A DNA stretch of 64,000 nucleotides from Phycicoccus sp. M110.8 (GCF_032464895.1 NZ_JAWDIC010000001.1:806001-870000); one strand, 5' to 3'. Shown: positions 1 to 11,910, counted from the stretch's first letter. Translations and numbers: made by a program. The notes: a model not told the origin generated them from the sequence alone.

Positions 1-104
1 GCTGCCGCACGACCTTCAACTGCACCGAGGCCTGCCCCCGCGGGATCCAGGTCACGAAGGCCATCCAGGAGGTCAAGCGCGCCCTCCTGACCAGCAGGTT
101 CTGA
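1..104 (+). CDS. sdhB: Succinate dehydrogenase iron-sulfur subunit, C-terminal fragment
   Basis: Only the last 33 codons are present; the gene begins left of the window, and the first complete codon is at base 3. The peptide carries the Cys-rich end of the third cluster-binding region (CRTTFNC...EACPRGI) followed by a basic helix ending in LLTSRF, as in SdhB/FrdB C-termini. The subunit passes electrons from the FAD subunit to quinone at the membrane. Identification rests on a short but characteristic tail. No adjacent sdh gene follows on the right, so it is the last gene of its operon. Confidence 0.85.
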   Translation, partial: CRTTFNCTEACPRGIQVTKAIQEVKRALLTSRF

Positions 105-137
105 CGAACCGGCCCCCTCTGGGGCACACTGTCGCCA

Positions 138-1391
138 GTGCTCAGCCGACGACACCTGACCGCCGCCACCGCCAGCGCCCTGCTGGCGGTCGGCGGCGTC
201 GTCGTTCCCGCCCTCACTGCGCCCGCTGCGGCTGCCCCCAAGCCCAGGCCCGGTGCCACCCCCACGCTGCCCGTGCCGCGCGCGACGGTGCAGCCACTGC
301 AGTCCGTCGGCGGCCCGAAGCTGGCTGCGACCGGCATCGTCACGGACCTGCCCCCCGGCGTCCCGGCCCCGCCGAAGCTGCGCGACGTCGCCTGGCTGCT
401 CGCCGACCTGCAGACCGGTGAGGTGGTCGCGGCCAAGGCACCGCACGCCCGGCTGCTGCCCGCCAGCACCCTGAAGACCCTCACGGCCCTGACGCTCATC
501 CCCCAGGTCCCGCCCGACGAGGTCGTGAAGGCGTCCGCGGCCGACGCCGCCGCCGACGGCACCCGCGTCGGCATGGTCCCCGGGCAGACGTACACCGGAC
601 GGCAGCTGTTCCAGGCGCTGCTGATGTCCTCCGGCAACGACGCGGCATACGCCCTCGCGGAGGCGGCCGGCGGCCGCGACAAGGTGCTGGCGCAGATGAA
701 CGCGAACGCCGCCCACCTCGGCGCCCACGACACCGTGGCCAAGGACCCGTCGGGGCTCGACGCGCCCGGCCAGACGTCGAGCGCGTACGACCTCGCCCTC
801 ATCGCCCGCGCCGCCCTGCAGCTGCCCGACTTCCGCGCCTACGTCACGACGAAGCAGGCCGACTTCCCCGGGCTGGTCGACCCGAGGACCAAGAAGCGCA
901 AGACGTACAAGATCAACAACCACAACGCCCTGCTGTACAACTACCCCGGCACGATCGGCGTCAAGAACGGCTACACGGTGGCGGCCCACCGCACCTTCAT
1001 CTCGGCCGTCAGCCGGGGCGGGCACACGTACCTGCTCACCGAGATGTACGGCCTCGACAACTCGTGGCGACCCCAGGCGGCGATGTACGACTGGGCGTTC
1101 CGGTACGCCTCGAAGGCACGTCCCGTGGGCCGGCTCGTCGAGCCCGGCGAGGTCACCGCGCCCCTGTCCGCACCGCCGACCGCGGTCGCGGGTGCGCCGG
1201 GCGACACGGGCGCGCAGCCGGCCCAGCGGACGGCCGCCGCGGCCGCGGTCCCGCCGGCGCAGCTCGGGCCGGTGGCCTCCGTGACGCCGTGGCTGGGCTT
1301 CGGTGGCCTGGCGGCCCTGGTCGGGGCCGTCGCGGGCCTGCGGCTGCGCGCCAAGCGCGCCGTCCGCGGCCGCCACCGCGCCCTCTCCTGA
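138..1391 (+). CDS. D-alanyl-D-alanine carboxypeptidase (low-molecular-weight PBP, peptidase S11)
   Basis: A 417-residue exported enzyme that trims the terminal D-Ala of peptidoglycan stem peptides. There is an N-terminal signal peptide (basic start, Ala-rich core ending near residue 33), the serine-lysine pair in ASTLK (Ser about 110), SGN near residue 165, and a KNG box near 276 in place of the usual KTG. The C-terminus has a hydrophobic anchor (about residues 376-400) followed by Arg/Lys residues. The GTG start is chosen because the signal peptide begins there. A CACACT -10-like box lies 7 bases upstream, so the mRNA may be leaderless. The gene runs convergently towards the YihY gene. Confidence 0.9.
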   Translation: MLSRRHLTAATASALLAVGGVVVPALTAPAAAAPKPRPGATPTLPVPRATVQPLQSVGGPKLAATGIVTDLPPGVPAPPKLRDVAWLLADLQTGEVVAAKAPHARLLPASTLKTLTALTLIPQVPPDEVVKASAADAAADGTRVGMVPGQTYTGRQLFQALLMSSGNDAAYALAEAAGGRDKVLAQMNANAAHLGAHDTVAKDPSGLDAPGQTSSAYDLALIARAALQLPDFRAYVTTKQADFPGLVDPRTKKRKTYKINNHNALLYNYPGTIGVKNGYTVAAHRTFISAVSRGGHTYLLTEMYGLDNSWRPQAAMYDWAFRYASKARPVGRLVEPGEVTAPLSAPPTAVAGAPGDTGAQPAQRTAAAAAVPPAQLGPVASVTPWLGFGGLAALVGAVAGLRLRAKRAVRGRHRALS

Positions 1392-1416
1392 CCCAGACAC
1401 CTCCCCCCATCCCCCG

Positions 1417-1487
1417 CGCAAAACAACGGTTGCCCGTCAACCCTCGGGATGACTTCGCGAGGGTTGGCGGGCAACCGTTGTTTCGCG
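1417..1487. repeat. Long imperfect hairpin between convergent genes (family A copy 1)
   Basis: Two 30-base arms (1417-1446 and 1458-1487) pair at about 28 positions around an 11-base loop. The core ACGGTTGCCCG / CGGGCAACCGT recurs in the hairpin at 30224-30294. It starts 25 bases after the dacC-like stop and precedes the opposing YihY stop, so it may act as a bidirectional terminator, although no T-run is seen. Confidence 0.8.
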
Positions 1488-1567
1488 GGACTTCGCGAGG
1501 AGGCGGACGCGCGGCTGTGTCGGGTGCCGGGCAGGAGCCGGTATGCCGGGTGCGTGGCCCGGGCGTG

Positions 1568-2653
1568 TCAGTGGCGGCGCAGGAGGGCGCGCAGGCCGCG
1601 ACGGGCCGTCCCGAGGGCGGTCGCGCCGACCGCGCCGAGCACGAGGCCGGCCGCGAGGGTCGTGCGGTCGGCAGCCACCGGCCCGAACGTCGGCAGGCCG
1701 GCGTCGGTGCGGGCACGCACCGAGTCCAGCGGCTCGGGCGCCGGGCCCTCGACGAGCTTCTCCCGCTGCGCCGCCGACAGCTGCCCGGCGGTGCCGGCGC
1801 TCTCGTCGAGGTCGTTGGCAGCCCAGGCTGCGGAGATGAGCAGCACCCGGGACATGAAGTTCAGCCAGACGAGCAGCCCGACGACGAGCGCGAACCCGAG
1901 GTAGAGCTTGTTGTTCGTCGTGCTCGCCAGCAGGACCGACCCGAACTTCTTGAGCAGGGTGAGGGAGATGCCGCCGAACACCGCGGCGTTGCGCAGCCCG
2001 TGCCACGGGACGTCCACCCCGGACAGCAGGCGCAGCATGACGACCACGATGGCTCCGTCGAGGGCCACGCCGACGAGCAGCGACACGAGGGTCAGCACCC
2101 AGCTCTGGCCGCCGAGCCCGACGAGGCCACCGAGCCAGCGGGCGGCCGCACCCGCGATGCCACCGACGGCTGCCGACACCACGATGCCGACCCCCAGCAG
2201 GGCGAGCACACCCAGGTCGCGCAGCTTGGCCACGACCGGGTTGCCCCCGGAACCCTCCACGCCGAAGACGGCGCGGATGCCGTCACGCAGCGCACTCAGC
2301 CAGCCCGTCCCCGCGAGCACGAGCAGGACCACGGAGACGATCCCGCTGATCGACAGCGTCGCCGAGCTCGGCATCTCGACCTTGATGATGCCGTCCGGGT
2401 TGGCCTTCGACTGCACGAAGCCGGGCAGCAGGTCGTTGATCGCGTTCTTCGTCTCCTCGAGCAGGTCGGGCTGGCCGCGCAGGACGAAGCCGAAGATCGT
2501 GAAGGCGAGCACCACCGCCGGGAAGACGGAGAAGAAGGCGAAGTAGCCCACGCCGCCGGCGAGCAGGTTCCCGCGCGCATCGCCGTACCGCTTCCAGGCG
2601 CGCCAGACGGGCGTGGTCTGGAACCGGGCCCACCACTGCTTGAGGGTCTGCAC
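1568..2653 (-). CDS. YihY/BrkB family inner-membrane protein
   Basis: A 361-residue polytopic membrane protein of the YihY (formerly 'RNase BN') family, whose function is not settled. The conserved N-terminal stretch GVGYFAFFSVFPAVVLAF follows a soluble amphipathic start. Further hydrophobic segments lie near residues 95-115, 135-165, 180-205, 215-240 and 245-275. The C-terminal 80 residues are polar with a final Arg-rich tail. The GTG start lies 3 bases after the stop of the upstream 2'-5' RNA ligase-like gene, so the two are probably co-transcribed. Confidence 0.85.
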   Translation of the reverse strand: MQTLKQWWARFQTTPVWRAWKRYGDARGNLLAGGVGYFAFFSVFPAVVLAFTIFGFVLRGQPDLLEETKNAINDLLPGFVQSKANPDGIIKVEMPSSATLSISGIVSVVLLVLAGTGWLSALRDGIRAVFGVEGSGGNPVVAKLRDLGVLALLGVGIVVSAAVGGIAGAAARWLGGLVGLGGQSWVLTLVSLLVGVALDGAIVVVMLRLLSGVDVPWHGLRNAAVFGGISLTLLKKFGSVLLASTTNNKLYLGFALVVGLLVWLNFMSRVLLISAAWAANDLDESAGTAGQLSAAQREKLVEGPAPEPLDSVRARTDAGLPTFGPVAADRTTLAAGLVLGAVGATALGTARRGLRALLRRH

Positions 2654-2656
2654 CGG

Positions 2657-3199
2657 TCAGGCTCCGCTCGGTCGGGACGCGTCCGGGCAGCCGCCCAGCG
2701 GGAAGGACGTCACCGGGCGCCACACGGAGTCCGCACCGTGCTCGTAGAGGTGGAACTCGGTCACGTCGAACGTGCACTCGAAGTCGGCGAGCTCCTTGAA
2801 CGCGCGGTCCAGGCTCTCGTCGGGGACGTGGTGTGCCACCGTCACGTGCGGGTGGTAGTAGAAGTCCAGCTTCCGCCGCAGCGGCCCCCGGCGGACGGCC
2901 TGCTCGAGCAGCTCGCACTCCCCGATGCCGCCGGAGACCTGGACGAAGACGACCGGCGAGATCGGTCGGAAGGTGCCCGTCCCCCGCAGCACCATCGGGA
3001 ACGGCTCGCGGCTCGCCGCGGCCTGCGCCAGGTGGTCGTTGACGTCGTCCATCCGCTCCGGCTCCACGTCGGTGGGCGGCAGCAGGGTCACGTGCGTCGG
3101 GATCGAGTCGGCGAGGGGGTCGCCGAAGGACGCCCGCTTCGCCTGCAGCATCTCCGCGTGCGGTGAGGGGATGGCGATCGACACACCGATGGTCGGCAC
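2657..3199 (-). CDS. 2'-5' RNA ligase family protein (2H phosphoesterase)
   Basis: A 180-residue protein with the two HxT motifs that define the 2H superfamily: THVTLLPP near residue 44 and HPHVTVAHH near residue 118. Members act on cyclic phosphodiester or 2'-5' linked RNA ends; the substrate here is unknown. Length matches LigT/ThpR-like proteins. The GTG start is preceded at 7 bases by a TAGGGT box (3207-3212), which suggests a leaderless transcript that continues into the YihY gene. The first residues (MPTIGVSIAIP) form the expected first beta strand. Confidence 0.85.
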   Translation of the reverse strand: MPTIGVSIAIPSPHAEMLQAKRASFGDPLADSIPTHVTLLPPTDVEPERMDDVNDHLAQAAASREPFPMVLRGTGTFRPISPVVFVQVSGGIGECELLEQAVRRGPLRRKLDFYYHPHVTVAHHVPDESLDRAFKELADFECTFDVTEFHLYEHGADSVWRPVTSFPLGGCPDASRPSGA

Positions 3200-3209
3200 C
3201 CGAGCGACC

Positions 3210-6410
<3,201 letters not shown>

Positions 6411-6414
<4 letters not shown>

Positions 6415-7337
6415 CCCTTGGTTGCTCCCAGCGTCAGGCCGGCGACGAACTGCTTCTGCAGGACGAAGAAGATGATCAGGGTCGGCAGCGCGACGACGAC
6501 CGAGCCGGCCGCCACCAGGTTGTTGTCGGTGAAGAACTGGCCGCGCAGGTTGTTCAGCGAGCTCGTCACGGGGAACTTGTCACCGGACTGCAGCAGCACC
6601 GTCGCCCAGAAGAACTCGTTGTAGATCCAGGTGACCTCGAGCGTCGCCAGCGCGGCCAGCGGCGGCCGGCACAGCGGCAGGGTCAGCTGGAAGAACTGGC
6701 GCAGCACGCCAGCCCCGTCGACCACGGCCGACTCGTAGAGCTCGCGCGGCAGCGTCTTCATGTAGTTGGACAGGACGAAGGCGCAGAAGCCGGTCTGGAA
6801 GGCGACGTTGACCGCGATGAGGCCCCAGTAGCTGTTGAGCAGGGTGCCCGACTCGCTGAACCAGAACGGCACCTCGATGGACCGGAACATGCGGTAGACC
6901 GGGATGAGCAGCGCCTGCGGGGGCAGCAGGTTGGCCGCGGTGAACAGGCCCAGCAGCGCCAGGTTGAACTTCCACGAGAACCGGGCCACCACGAAGGCTA
7001 CGCAGCAGGACAGGAACAGCGTGAGCAGCACCGCCGGGATCGTGATGATCGCGGAGTTGAGCATGGTGTGCGAGAAGTTCGCCTGCTGCCACGCGTCCTT
7101 GTAGTTCTGCAGGGTGAACCCGCCGAACGAGAAGTACCCGTACTTGGACGTGTAGGCGTAGTCGCGGAAGCTGCCCAGCACGGCGTAGGCCACCGGGAAG
7201 AGCCAGAGGAGCCCGACCACGCCGAGGAAGACCTGGATGAGCAGGTGCCCGCGGGCGCCGCCCGCCGGCTTGGCGCGCTTGGCGGTGAGCGGGTTGGCGC
7301 CCGCGGGGGCCGCGACGGGGGTCTCGGAGGCGGTCAT
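6411..7337 (-). CDS. Carbohydrate ABC transporter permease, MalG/UgpE type
   Basis: A 308-residue integral membrane subunit of a CUT1-type sugar importer. After a polar Ala/Pro-rich N-terminus the first membrane helix is at about residues 30-52, with five more helices to the end. The coupling loop contacted by the ATPase reads ESAVVDGAGVLRQFFQLTLP (about residues 200-220), matching the EAA consensus. It overlaps both neighbours by 4 bases. No ATPase gene is in the cluster, so a shared MsmK/UgpC-like ATPase elsewhere in the genome is expected, as is common in actinobacteria. Confidence 0.93.
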
Positions 7338-8227
7338 CGCTGCTCCCTCATGACGATTCGCAGGTAGAAGACGATGAAGATCGAGCTGATGAGCAGCATC
7401 ATCGTCGCCAAGGCCGAGCCGAAGCCGATCCGGCTGGCCTCACCGACGATGTTGCTGGTGACGAGCGTGGAGATGAGCTCCAGGCCGTTGCGTCCCTTGT
7501 TGATGACCCAGACGAGGTCGAACGCGCGCAGCGACTCGATGACGGTCACGACCAGCACGATGATGTTGATCGGTGCCATCACCGGGAAGACGACCTTGAA
7601 GAAGGTGGTCCGCTCGTTGGCCCCGTCGACCTTGGCGGCCTCGCGCAGGCTGGGGTCGACCCCCTTCAGCCCGGCCAGGTAGAGCAGCATGATGTAGCCG
7701 ACGTGCCGCCAGCTCGAGGCGACGAGGGCCGCCCAGAGGTTGTAGCGCTGGTCGCCGTACCAGTCGATGGTGCTGCCGGTGACCTGGTTGATCAGGCCCT
7801 GGTCGCGGCTGTAGATCAGCTGCCAGATGAAGCCGACGAGGGCCAGCGACAGGACGACCGGCAGGTAGATCGCGGTCTGGTAGACCCGCGACCCGCGCAG
7901 CTCGCGGTCGAGCAGCACCGCCAGGAAGATGCCGAACGGCGTGGCCACGAGGAACATCACCGCGAGCCAGATGAGGTTGTGCTGCACCGCCGGCCAGAAC
8001 GGCGGGTAGATGGTGACCACGTCGTGGTAGTTCTTCAGGCCGATCACCTTGGCCGACGAGATCGGGCCGATGCCGTCCCAGTCGGTGAACGACAGCAGGA
8101 CCGACCCGACGGCCGGCACCCAGACCAGCCACAGCACCAGCGCGGTCGGGACCGCGATCATCAGTGCCACGACCACCCGGTCGACCGGGCTGAGGTGGTC
8201 GATGCCCTTGTAACTGCGTCTCGCCAC
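7334..8227 (-). CDS. Carbohydrate ABC transporter permease, MalF/UgpA type
   Basis: A 297-residue partner permease with six predicted membrane helices. The EAA coupling loop REAAKVDGANERTTFFKVVF lies near residues 195-215. It follows the binding-protein gene after a 67-base gap that holds a very stable hairpin, and overlaps the next permease by 4 bases. A good ribosome site (GAGGTTCTC region, GAGG core) precedes the ATG. With the binding protein it should import a galactoside; the exact sugar cannot be read from the sequence. Confidence 0.93.
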   Translation of the reverse strand: MARRSYKGIDHLSPVDRVVVALMIAVPTALVLWLVWVPAVGSVLLSFTDWDGIGPISSAKVIGLKNYHDVVTIYPPFWPAVQHNLIWLAVMFLVATPFGIFLAVLLDRELRGSRVYQTAIYLPVVLSLALVGFIWQLIYSRDQGLINQVTGSTIDWYGDQRYNLWAALVASSWRHVGYIMLLYLAGLKGVDPSLREAAKVDGANERTTFFKVVFPVMAPINIIVLVVTVIESLRAFDLVWVINKGRNGLELISTLVTSNIVGEASRIGFGSALATMMLLISSIFIVFYLRIVMREQR

Positions 8228-8256
8228 GAGAACCTCCTCGGTGGGGGGCGAGCACG

Positions 8257-8288
8257 GGGGCCCGGGCGGGATCGCCCGCCCGGGCCCC
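8257..8288 (-). promoter_or_regulatory. Perfect 14-bp hairpin between binding-protein and permease genes
   Basis: Arms 8257-8270 and 8275-8288 are perfectly complementary and nearly all G/C, with a 4-base loop. It begins 6 bases after the binding-protein stop and ends 29 bases before the permease start. Such intercistronic hairpins in sugar ABC operons can stop part of transcription or protect the upstream mRNA, giving more binding protein than permease. That role is inference here. Confidence 0.75.
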
Positions 8289-8294
8289 GGTGGC

Positions 8295-9644
8295 TCAGGA
8301 GCCGAAGATGCTCTTCTTCTGGTTCTCGATGCTGTTGCAGAGCCCGTCGATGTCCTTCGGGTTCTTGATGAAGGTCTGGATCGCGGGGATCATCACGGTC
8401 GACGCGAAGTCGGGCCGGGTGTCGCGGTCCATGAACTGCGCGATGGACTTGGCCTGCTTGACGAACTCGACCGACTTCTTCTGCAGGGCCGTGTAGCTGC
8501 CCTGGTCGGCCTGGTCGGTCGTCGCGATGACCGACGGGTCGGCCTTCACGGCGAGGTTCTGGGCGTCCGCGGAGCCGAGGTAGGCGAGGAGCTTCTTGGC
8601 GCCGGCCTCGTTCTTCGGCCGCTTGGCCATCATGTAGCCGTCGATCGGCGCCTCGATGGCGTCCGCACCGATGGTGGAGTCGACCTCCGGGAAGTTGAAG
8701 AAGTCGAGGTCGTCCTGCTCGGCGCCCTTCTGGAACTGCTGCGCCACGAAGGCGCCGAGCACGTACGTGCCCGCCTTCTTCTGCTGCAGGGCCTGGGCGG
8801 CCTCCTGCCACGTGCGGCCGAGGGAGTCGGGCTGGTGCAGGTCGAGCATGCCGGCCCAGGTGTCGAAGACCTTCTTGACCTTGTCGCCGTTCCAGGCCTC
8901 CTTGCCGGCCATCAGGCTGACGTGGAAGTCGTAGCCGTTGACCCGCAGGTTGAGCTGGTCGAAGGTGCCCATGGCGGGCCAGCCGTCCTTGTCGCCGAAC
9001 GCGATCGGGACGAGGCCGTCCTTCTTCATCTGGGCGCCGAGGGCCTTGAACTCGTCGAGGGTCTTGGGGACCTGGTAGCCCTTGTCCTGGAAGACGCTCT
9101 TTCGGTAGAAGACCGCCCACGGGTAGTAGGTCGACGGCACGAAGTACTGCTTGCCGTCGTCGCCGGTGGACGCCTTCTTCAGCGCGTCGGACATGCCGGA
9201 GAGGTTCTTCCAGACGTCCGAGATGTCACCGGCCAGGCCCTTGTCGGCGAAGAACCGCATGCGGTACCCGGAGAACCAGGTCCAGACGTCGTCCGGCGAG
9301 CCCTGCAGGTAGTTGTTGATGTTCTCCTGGAACGTGTTGTGGTCGATCGTGTTGATCTTGACCGTGAGGCCGGAGTTCGCCTTCTGGAAGGCGTCCATCA
9401 CCGACTGGACGGCGGCCTTCGGCACGGCGTCGGACTGGTTCGAGCCGAGGGTGACGGTGCCGGTGGCCTTGCCGCTGCCCCCGCTGGAGCTCCCGCCACC
9501 GCCACAGGCGGCGAGCAGGGAGGGGGCGGCGAGCAGCGTCCCGGCGCCCAGGGCACCGCGCAGCAGGGTCCGGCGGTCCACGCCACGGACGGAGGGCGGG
9601 ACAAGGCTGGCGAGGTACTCGGCCTCGGTGGCGGGGCGGGTCAT
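8295..9644 (-). CDS. Extracellular sugar-binding lipoprotein (ABC importer, Tat-exported)
   Basis: A 449-residue family 1 solute-binding protein. The N-terminus carries a twin-arginine signal (DRRTLLRGALGAG) ending in a lipobox LLAAC, followed by a Gly/Ser linker, so a folded lipoprotein is expected on the outer face of the membrane. The body has the usual WAVFYRKSVFQDKGYQVPKT and WPAMGTFDQLN-type segments. ATG 9644 is chosen over an in-frame upstream start because AAAGGAGA lies 7 bases before it. First gene of the leftward alpha-galactoside operon; the promoter is at 9732-9760. Confidence 0.92.
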   Translation of the reverse strand: MTRPATEAEYLASLVPPSVRGVDRRTLLRGALGAGTLLAAPSLLAACGGGGSSSGGSGKATGTVTLGSNQSDAVPKAAVQSVMDAFQKANSGLTVKINTIDHNTFQENINNYLQGSPDDVWTWFSGYRMRFFADKGLAGDISDVWKNLSGMSDALKKASTGDDGKQYFVPSTYYPWAVFYRKSVFQDKGYQVPKTLDEFKALGAQMKKDGLVPIAFGDKDGWPAMGTFDQLNLRVNGYDFHVSLMAGKEAWNGDKVKKVFDTWAGMLDLHQPDSLGRTWQEAAQALQQKKAGTYVLGAFVAQQFQKGAEQDDLDFFNFPEVDSTIGADAIEAPIDGYMMAKRPKNEAGAKKLLAYLGSADAQNLAVKADPSVIATTDQADQGSYTALQKKSVEFVKQAKSIAQFMDRDTRPDFASTVMIPAIQTFIKNPKDIDGLCNSIENQKKSIFGS

Positions 9645-9708
9645 GACGGTCTCCTTTGACGCGACGACGTTGTGCCGAGGGCTCCCGAGCGATAGCCACA
9701 CATTCGAT

Positions 9709-9720
9709 CAGAAACCAACA
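9709..9720. promoter_or_regulatory. Operator-like half of a 12-bp inverted pair (left promoter)
   Basis: CAGAAACCAACA here is the exact reverse complement of 9875-9886. This copy lies just downstream of the predicted start point of the leftward promoter. A related GAAACCGATTC box lies at 9767-9777, just upstream of that promoter's -35. The likely ligand-responsive regulator is the DeoR-type gene of this locus, but binding is inference. Confidence 0.55.
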
Positions 9721-9731
9721 GCTCCGGACTG

Positions 9732-9760
9732 AGAATGACCGGCCGCCATATTTCTGTCAA
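9732..9760 (-). promoter_or_regulatory. Sigma-70 type promoter of the leftward sugar ABC/alpha-galactosidase operon
   Basis: On the minus strand TTGACA (9760-9755) and CATTCT (9737-9732) are separated by 17 bases, an excellent housekeeping match. The start point near 9725 gives an untranslated leader of about 80 bases before the ribosome site of the binding-protein gene. Confidence 0.75.
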
Positions 9761-9874
9761 GAGCTTGAAACCGATTCGTCACCTCTTCTTTCAGCGCGTC
9801 AACGTGCGGGGCGCCAACGAGTTTCGCCTCGAACGCGGCTGACGGCAGCAACTTCCGCGAGCTGGTGGCAGACG

Positions 9875-9886
9875 TGTTGGTTTCTG
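9875..9886. promoter_or_regulatory. Operator-like half of a 12-bp inverted pair (right promoter)
   Basis: TGTTGGTTTCTG directly abuts the TTGACA of the rightward promoter at 9887. It repeats, inverted, the sequence at 9709-9720. One factor could therefore control both arms of the galactoside locus. Confidence 0.55.
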
Positions 9887-9915
9887 TTGACATTTGCCAC
9901 CCGAGTCCCGACACT
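9887..9915 (+). promoter_or_regulatory. Promoter of the beta-galactosidase-DeoR-galT-galK operon
   Basis: TTGACA at 9887-9892 and GACACT at 9910-9915 are spaced by 17 bases. The expected start point falls at about 9922-9923, that is on the ATG of the beta-galactosidase gene, so the mRNA is probably leaderless. This fits the lack of a ribosome site. Confidence 0.65.
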
Positions 9916-9922
9916 GGCCGTC

Positions 9923-11908
9923 ATGCGCTCATGGCCGAGTGACCGGATCGCCTTCGGTGGCGACTACAACCCCGAGCAGTGGCCGCGTGAGGTCTGGGAC
10001 GAGGACATGGCCCTGATGCGCGAGGCCGGTGTGAGCTTCGTGTCCCTCGGGATCTTCTCGTGGTCCTGGCTCGAGCCCGCCAAGGGCGAGTACGAGTTCG
10101 GCTGGCTCGACGACGTTATGGACCTGCTGCACGCCAACGGTGTCGCGGTCGACCTCGCCACCGCCACCGCGACCCCGCCCCCGTGGCTCTCCACGGCCCA
10201 CCCCGACATCCTCCCGGTCGACGTCGACGGCCACACCCTGTGGCCGGGCAGCCGGCAGGCCTGGTGCCCCAGCTCGACCGTGTACCGCGAGTACGCCCTC
10301 GCCCTGACCCGCCAGCTGGCCCAGCGCTACCACGACCACCCGGCCCTGGCCCTGTGGCACGTCTCGAACGAGTACGCCTGCCACAACATCCCCTGCTACT
10401 GCGACACCTGTGCCGCGGCGTTCCGGGTCTGGCTGCGCCGTCGGCACGACAGCCTCGACGCGCTCAACGACTCGTGGGGCACCGCGTTCTGGAGCCAGCG
10501 CTACACCGAGTGGGACCAGGTCCTGCCCCCGCGCCGGACGACCACGTTCCACAACCCGACGCACGTGCTGGACTACCGCCGGTTCCAGTCCGACCAGCTG
10601 CTCGACTTCTTCCGCGCGGAGAAGGCCGTCCTCACCGAGGTCTCCCCCGGCGTCCCGGTGACCACGAACTTCATGACCCTGGCCCACTTCGAGCACCTCG
10701 ACTACTCGCAGTGGGCGCCCGAGCAGGACGTCGTCAGCACCGACCACTACGTCGTCGACGCCCTCGAGCACCCGCAGGCGGAGCTGTCGTTCTGCGGCGA
10801 CCTGACCCGGGGCCTCGCCGGTGGTCGGCCGTGGCTGCTCATGGAGCACTCGACCAGCGCCGTCAACTGGCAGCCGGTCAACCCGGCCAAGGCGCCCGGC
10901 GAGATGACGCGGAACAGCGTCGTCCACGTGGCGCGCGGCGCCGACACCCTGGGGTTCTTCCAGTTCCGCCAGTCGCGGGCCGGCGCCGAGAAGTTCCACT
11001 CAGCCCTCGTGCCGCACGCCGGCCGGGACAGCGCCCGCTTCCGCGAGGTGGCCGAGCTCGGCGCGCTCGCCGGACGGCTGGGTGAGGTCGTCGGCAGCAC
11101 GGTCGAGGCGCAGGTCGCGATCCTCTGGGACTACCAGTCCAACTGGGCCGCCACCGGTCCGGCCATGCCGTCGAGCGCCCTGCACCCGACCGCCGTCCCG
11201 CACGCGGTCCACCGCCTCCTGCGCGACCGCGGCGTGACGGCCGACGTCGTGCACCCCGGTGCCGACCTCTCGGCATACCGCGTCGTCGTGGTGCCCACCC
11301 TGTACTCCGTGACCGACGAGCACGCCCGCAGTGTTTCGGACGCGGCGGCTGCGGGCAGTCACGTCGTCGTGACCTTCTTCTCCGGCATCAGCGACGAGCA
11401 CGACCACGTGCGGCTGGGCGGCTACCCCGGCGCCTTCCGCGACCTGCTGCAGGTGCGGGCCGAGGAGTTCTTCCCGCTCCGCGTCGGCGAGACCGTCGCC
11501 GTCGGCGCCGGCACCGGGAGCCTGTGGAGCGAGGACCTCACCACCTCCGGCGCCGAGACCGTCGAGACGTATGCGTCCGGTCCCCTCGCCGGCAAGCCCG
11601 CCGTCACCAGGGCGACCGTGGGCGAGGGCAGCGCGTGGTACCTCGGGACCCTGCCGGACGACGAGCTGCTGGGCAGCCTGCTCGACCGGGTGCTGGGCGA
11701 CGCGGGCGTGCAGCCCGCGGCGGCCGTGCCGCTCGGGGTCGAGGCCGTGCGGCGCAGCAGCGGGAGCGGCTCGTGGCTGTTCCTCGTCAACCACACCGAC
11801 AGCGAGCAGACCGTGCCGGCGTCCGGCACGGACCTCGTTCGCCAGGCGGCCGTCGGGCCGCAGGTGACGCTGCCGGCCGGTGGCGTCGCCGTGGTCCGAG
11901 AGTCCTAG
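9923..11908 (+). CDS. Beta-galactosidase, glycoside hydrolase family 42
   Basis: A 661-residue cytoplasmic beta-galactosidase. It starts with the family signature IAFGGDYNPEQWP. The acid/base Glu is in HVSNEYACH (about residue 150) and the nucleophile Glu in LLMEHSTSAVNWQP (about 308). Cysteines in CHNIPCYCDTC match the zinc site of GH42 enzymes. Trimerisation (about 395-600) and C-terminal domains follow. The upstream in-frame extension is rejected because family members begin here and the promoter places the start point at this ATG. With GalT and GalK it feeds released galactose into the Leloir pathway. Confidence 0.95.
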   Translation: MRSWPSDRIAFGGDYNPEQWPREVWDEDMALMREAGVSFVSLGIFSWSWLEPAKGEYEFGWLDDVMDLLHANGVAVDLATATATPPPWLSTAHPDILPVDVDGHTLWPGSRQAWCPSSTVYREYALALTRQLAQRYHDHPALALWHVSNEYACHNIPCYCDTCAAAFRVWLRRRHDSLDALNDSWGTAFWSQRYTEWDQVLPPRRTTTFHNPTHVLDYRRFQSDQLLDFFRAEKAVLTEVSPGVPVTTNFMTLAHFEHLDYSQWAPEQDVVSTDHYVVDALEHPQAELSFCGDLTRGLAGGRPWLLMEHSTSAVNWQPVNPAKAPGEMTRNSVVHVARGADTLGFFQFRQSRAGAEKFHSALVPHAGRDSARFREVAELGALAGRLGEVVGSTVEAQVAILWDYQSNWAATGPAMPSSALHPTAVPHAVHRLLRDRGVTADVVHPGADLSAYRVVVVPTLYSVTDEHARSVSDAAAAGSHVVVTFFSGISDEHDHVRLGGYPGAFRDLLQVRAEEFFPLRVGETVAVGAGTGSLWSEDLTTSGAETVETYASGPLAGKPAVTRATVGEGSAWYLGTLPDDELLGSLLDRVLGDAGVQPAAAVPLGVEAVRRSSGSGSWLFLVNHTDSEQTVPASGTDLVRQAAVGPQVTLPAGGVAVVRES

Positions 11909-11910
11909 TC

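Noticed and set aside
1417-1487. tRNA or small structured RNA gene
   Set aside because: It is a single long stem without cloverleaf arms or CCA, and repeats the core of another intergenic hairpin.
1064-3166. A 700-codon open frame on the plus strand
   Set aside because: It is antisense to the YihY and RNA-ligase-like genes, rich in Arg/Gly/Ala, and has no recognisable motif; such shadows are expected at this G+C.
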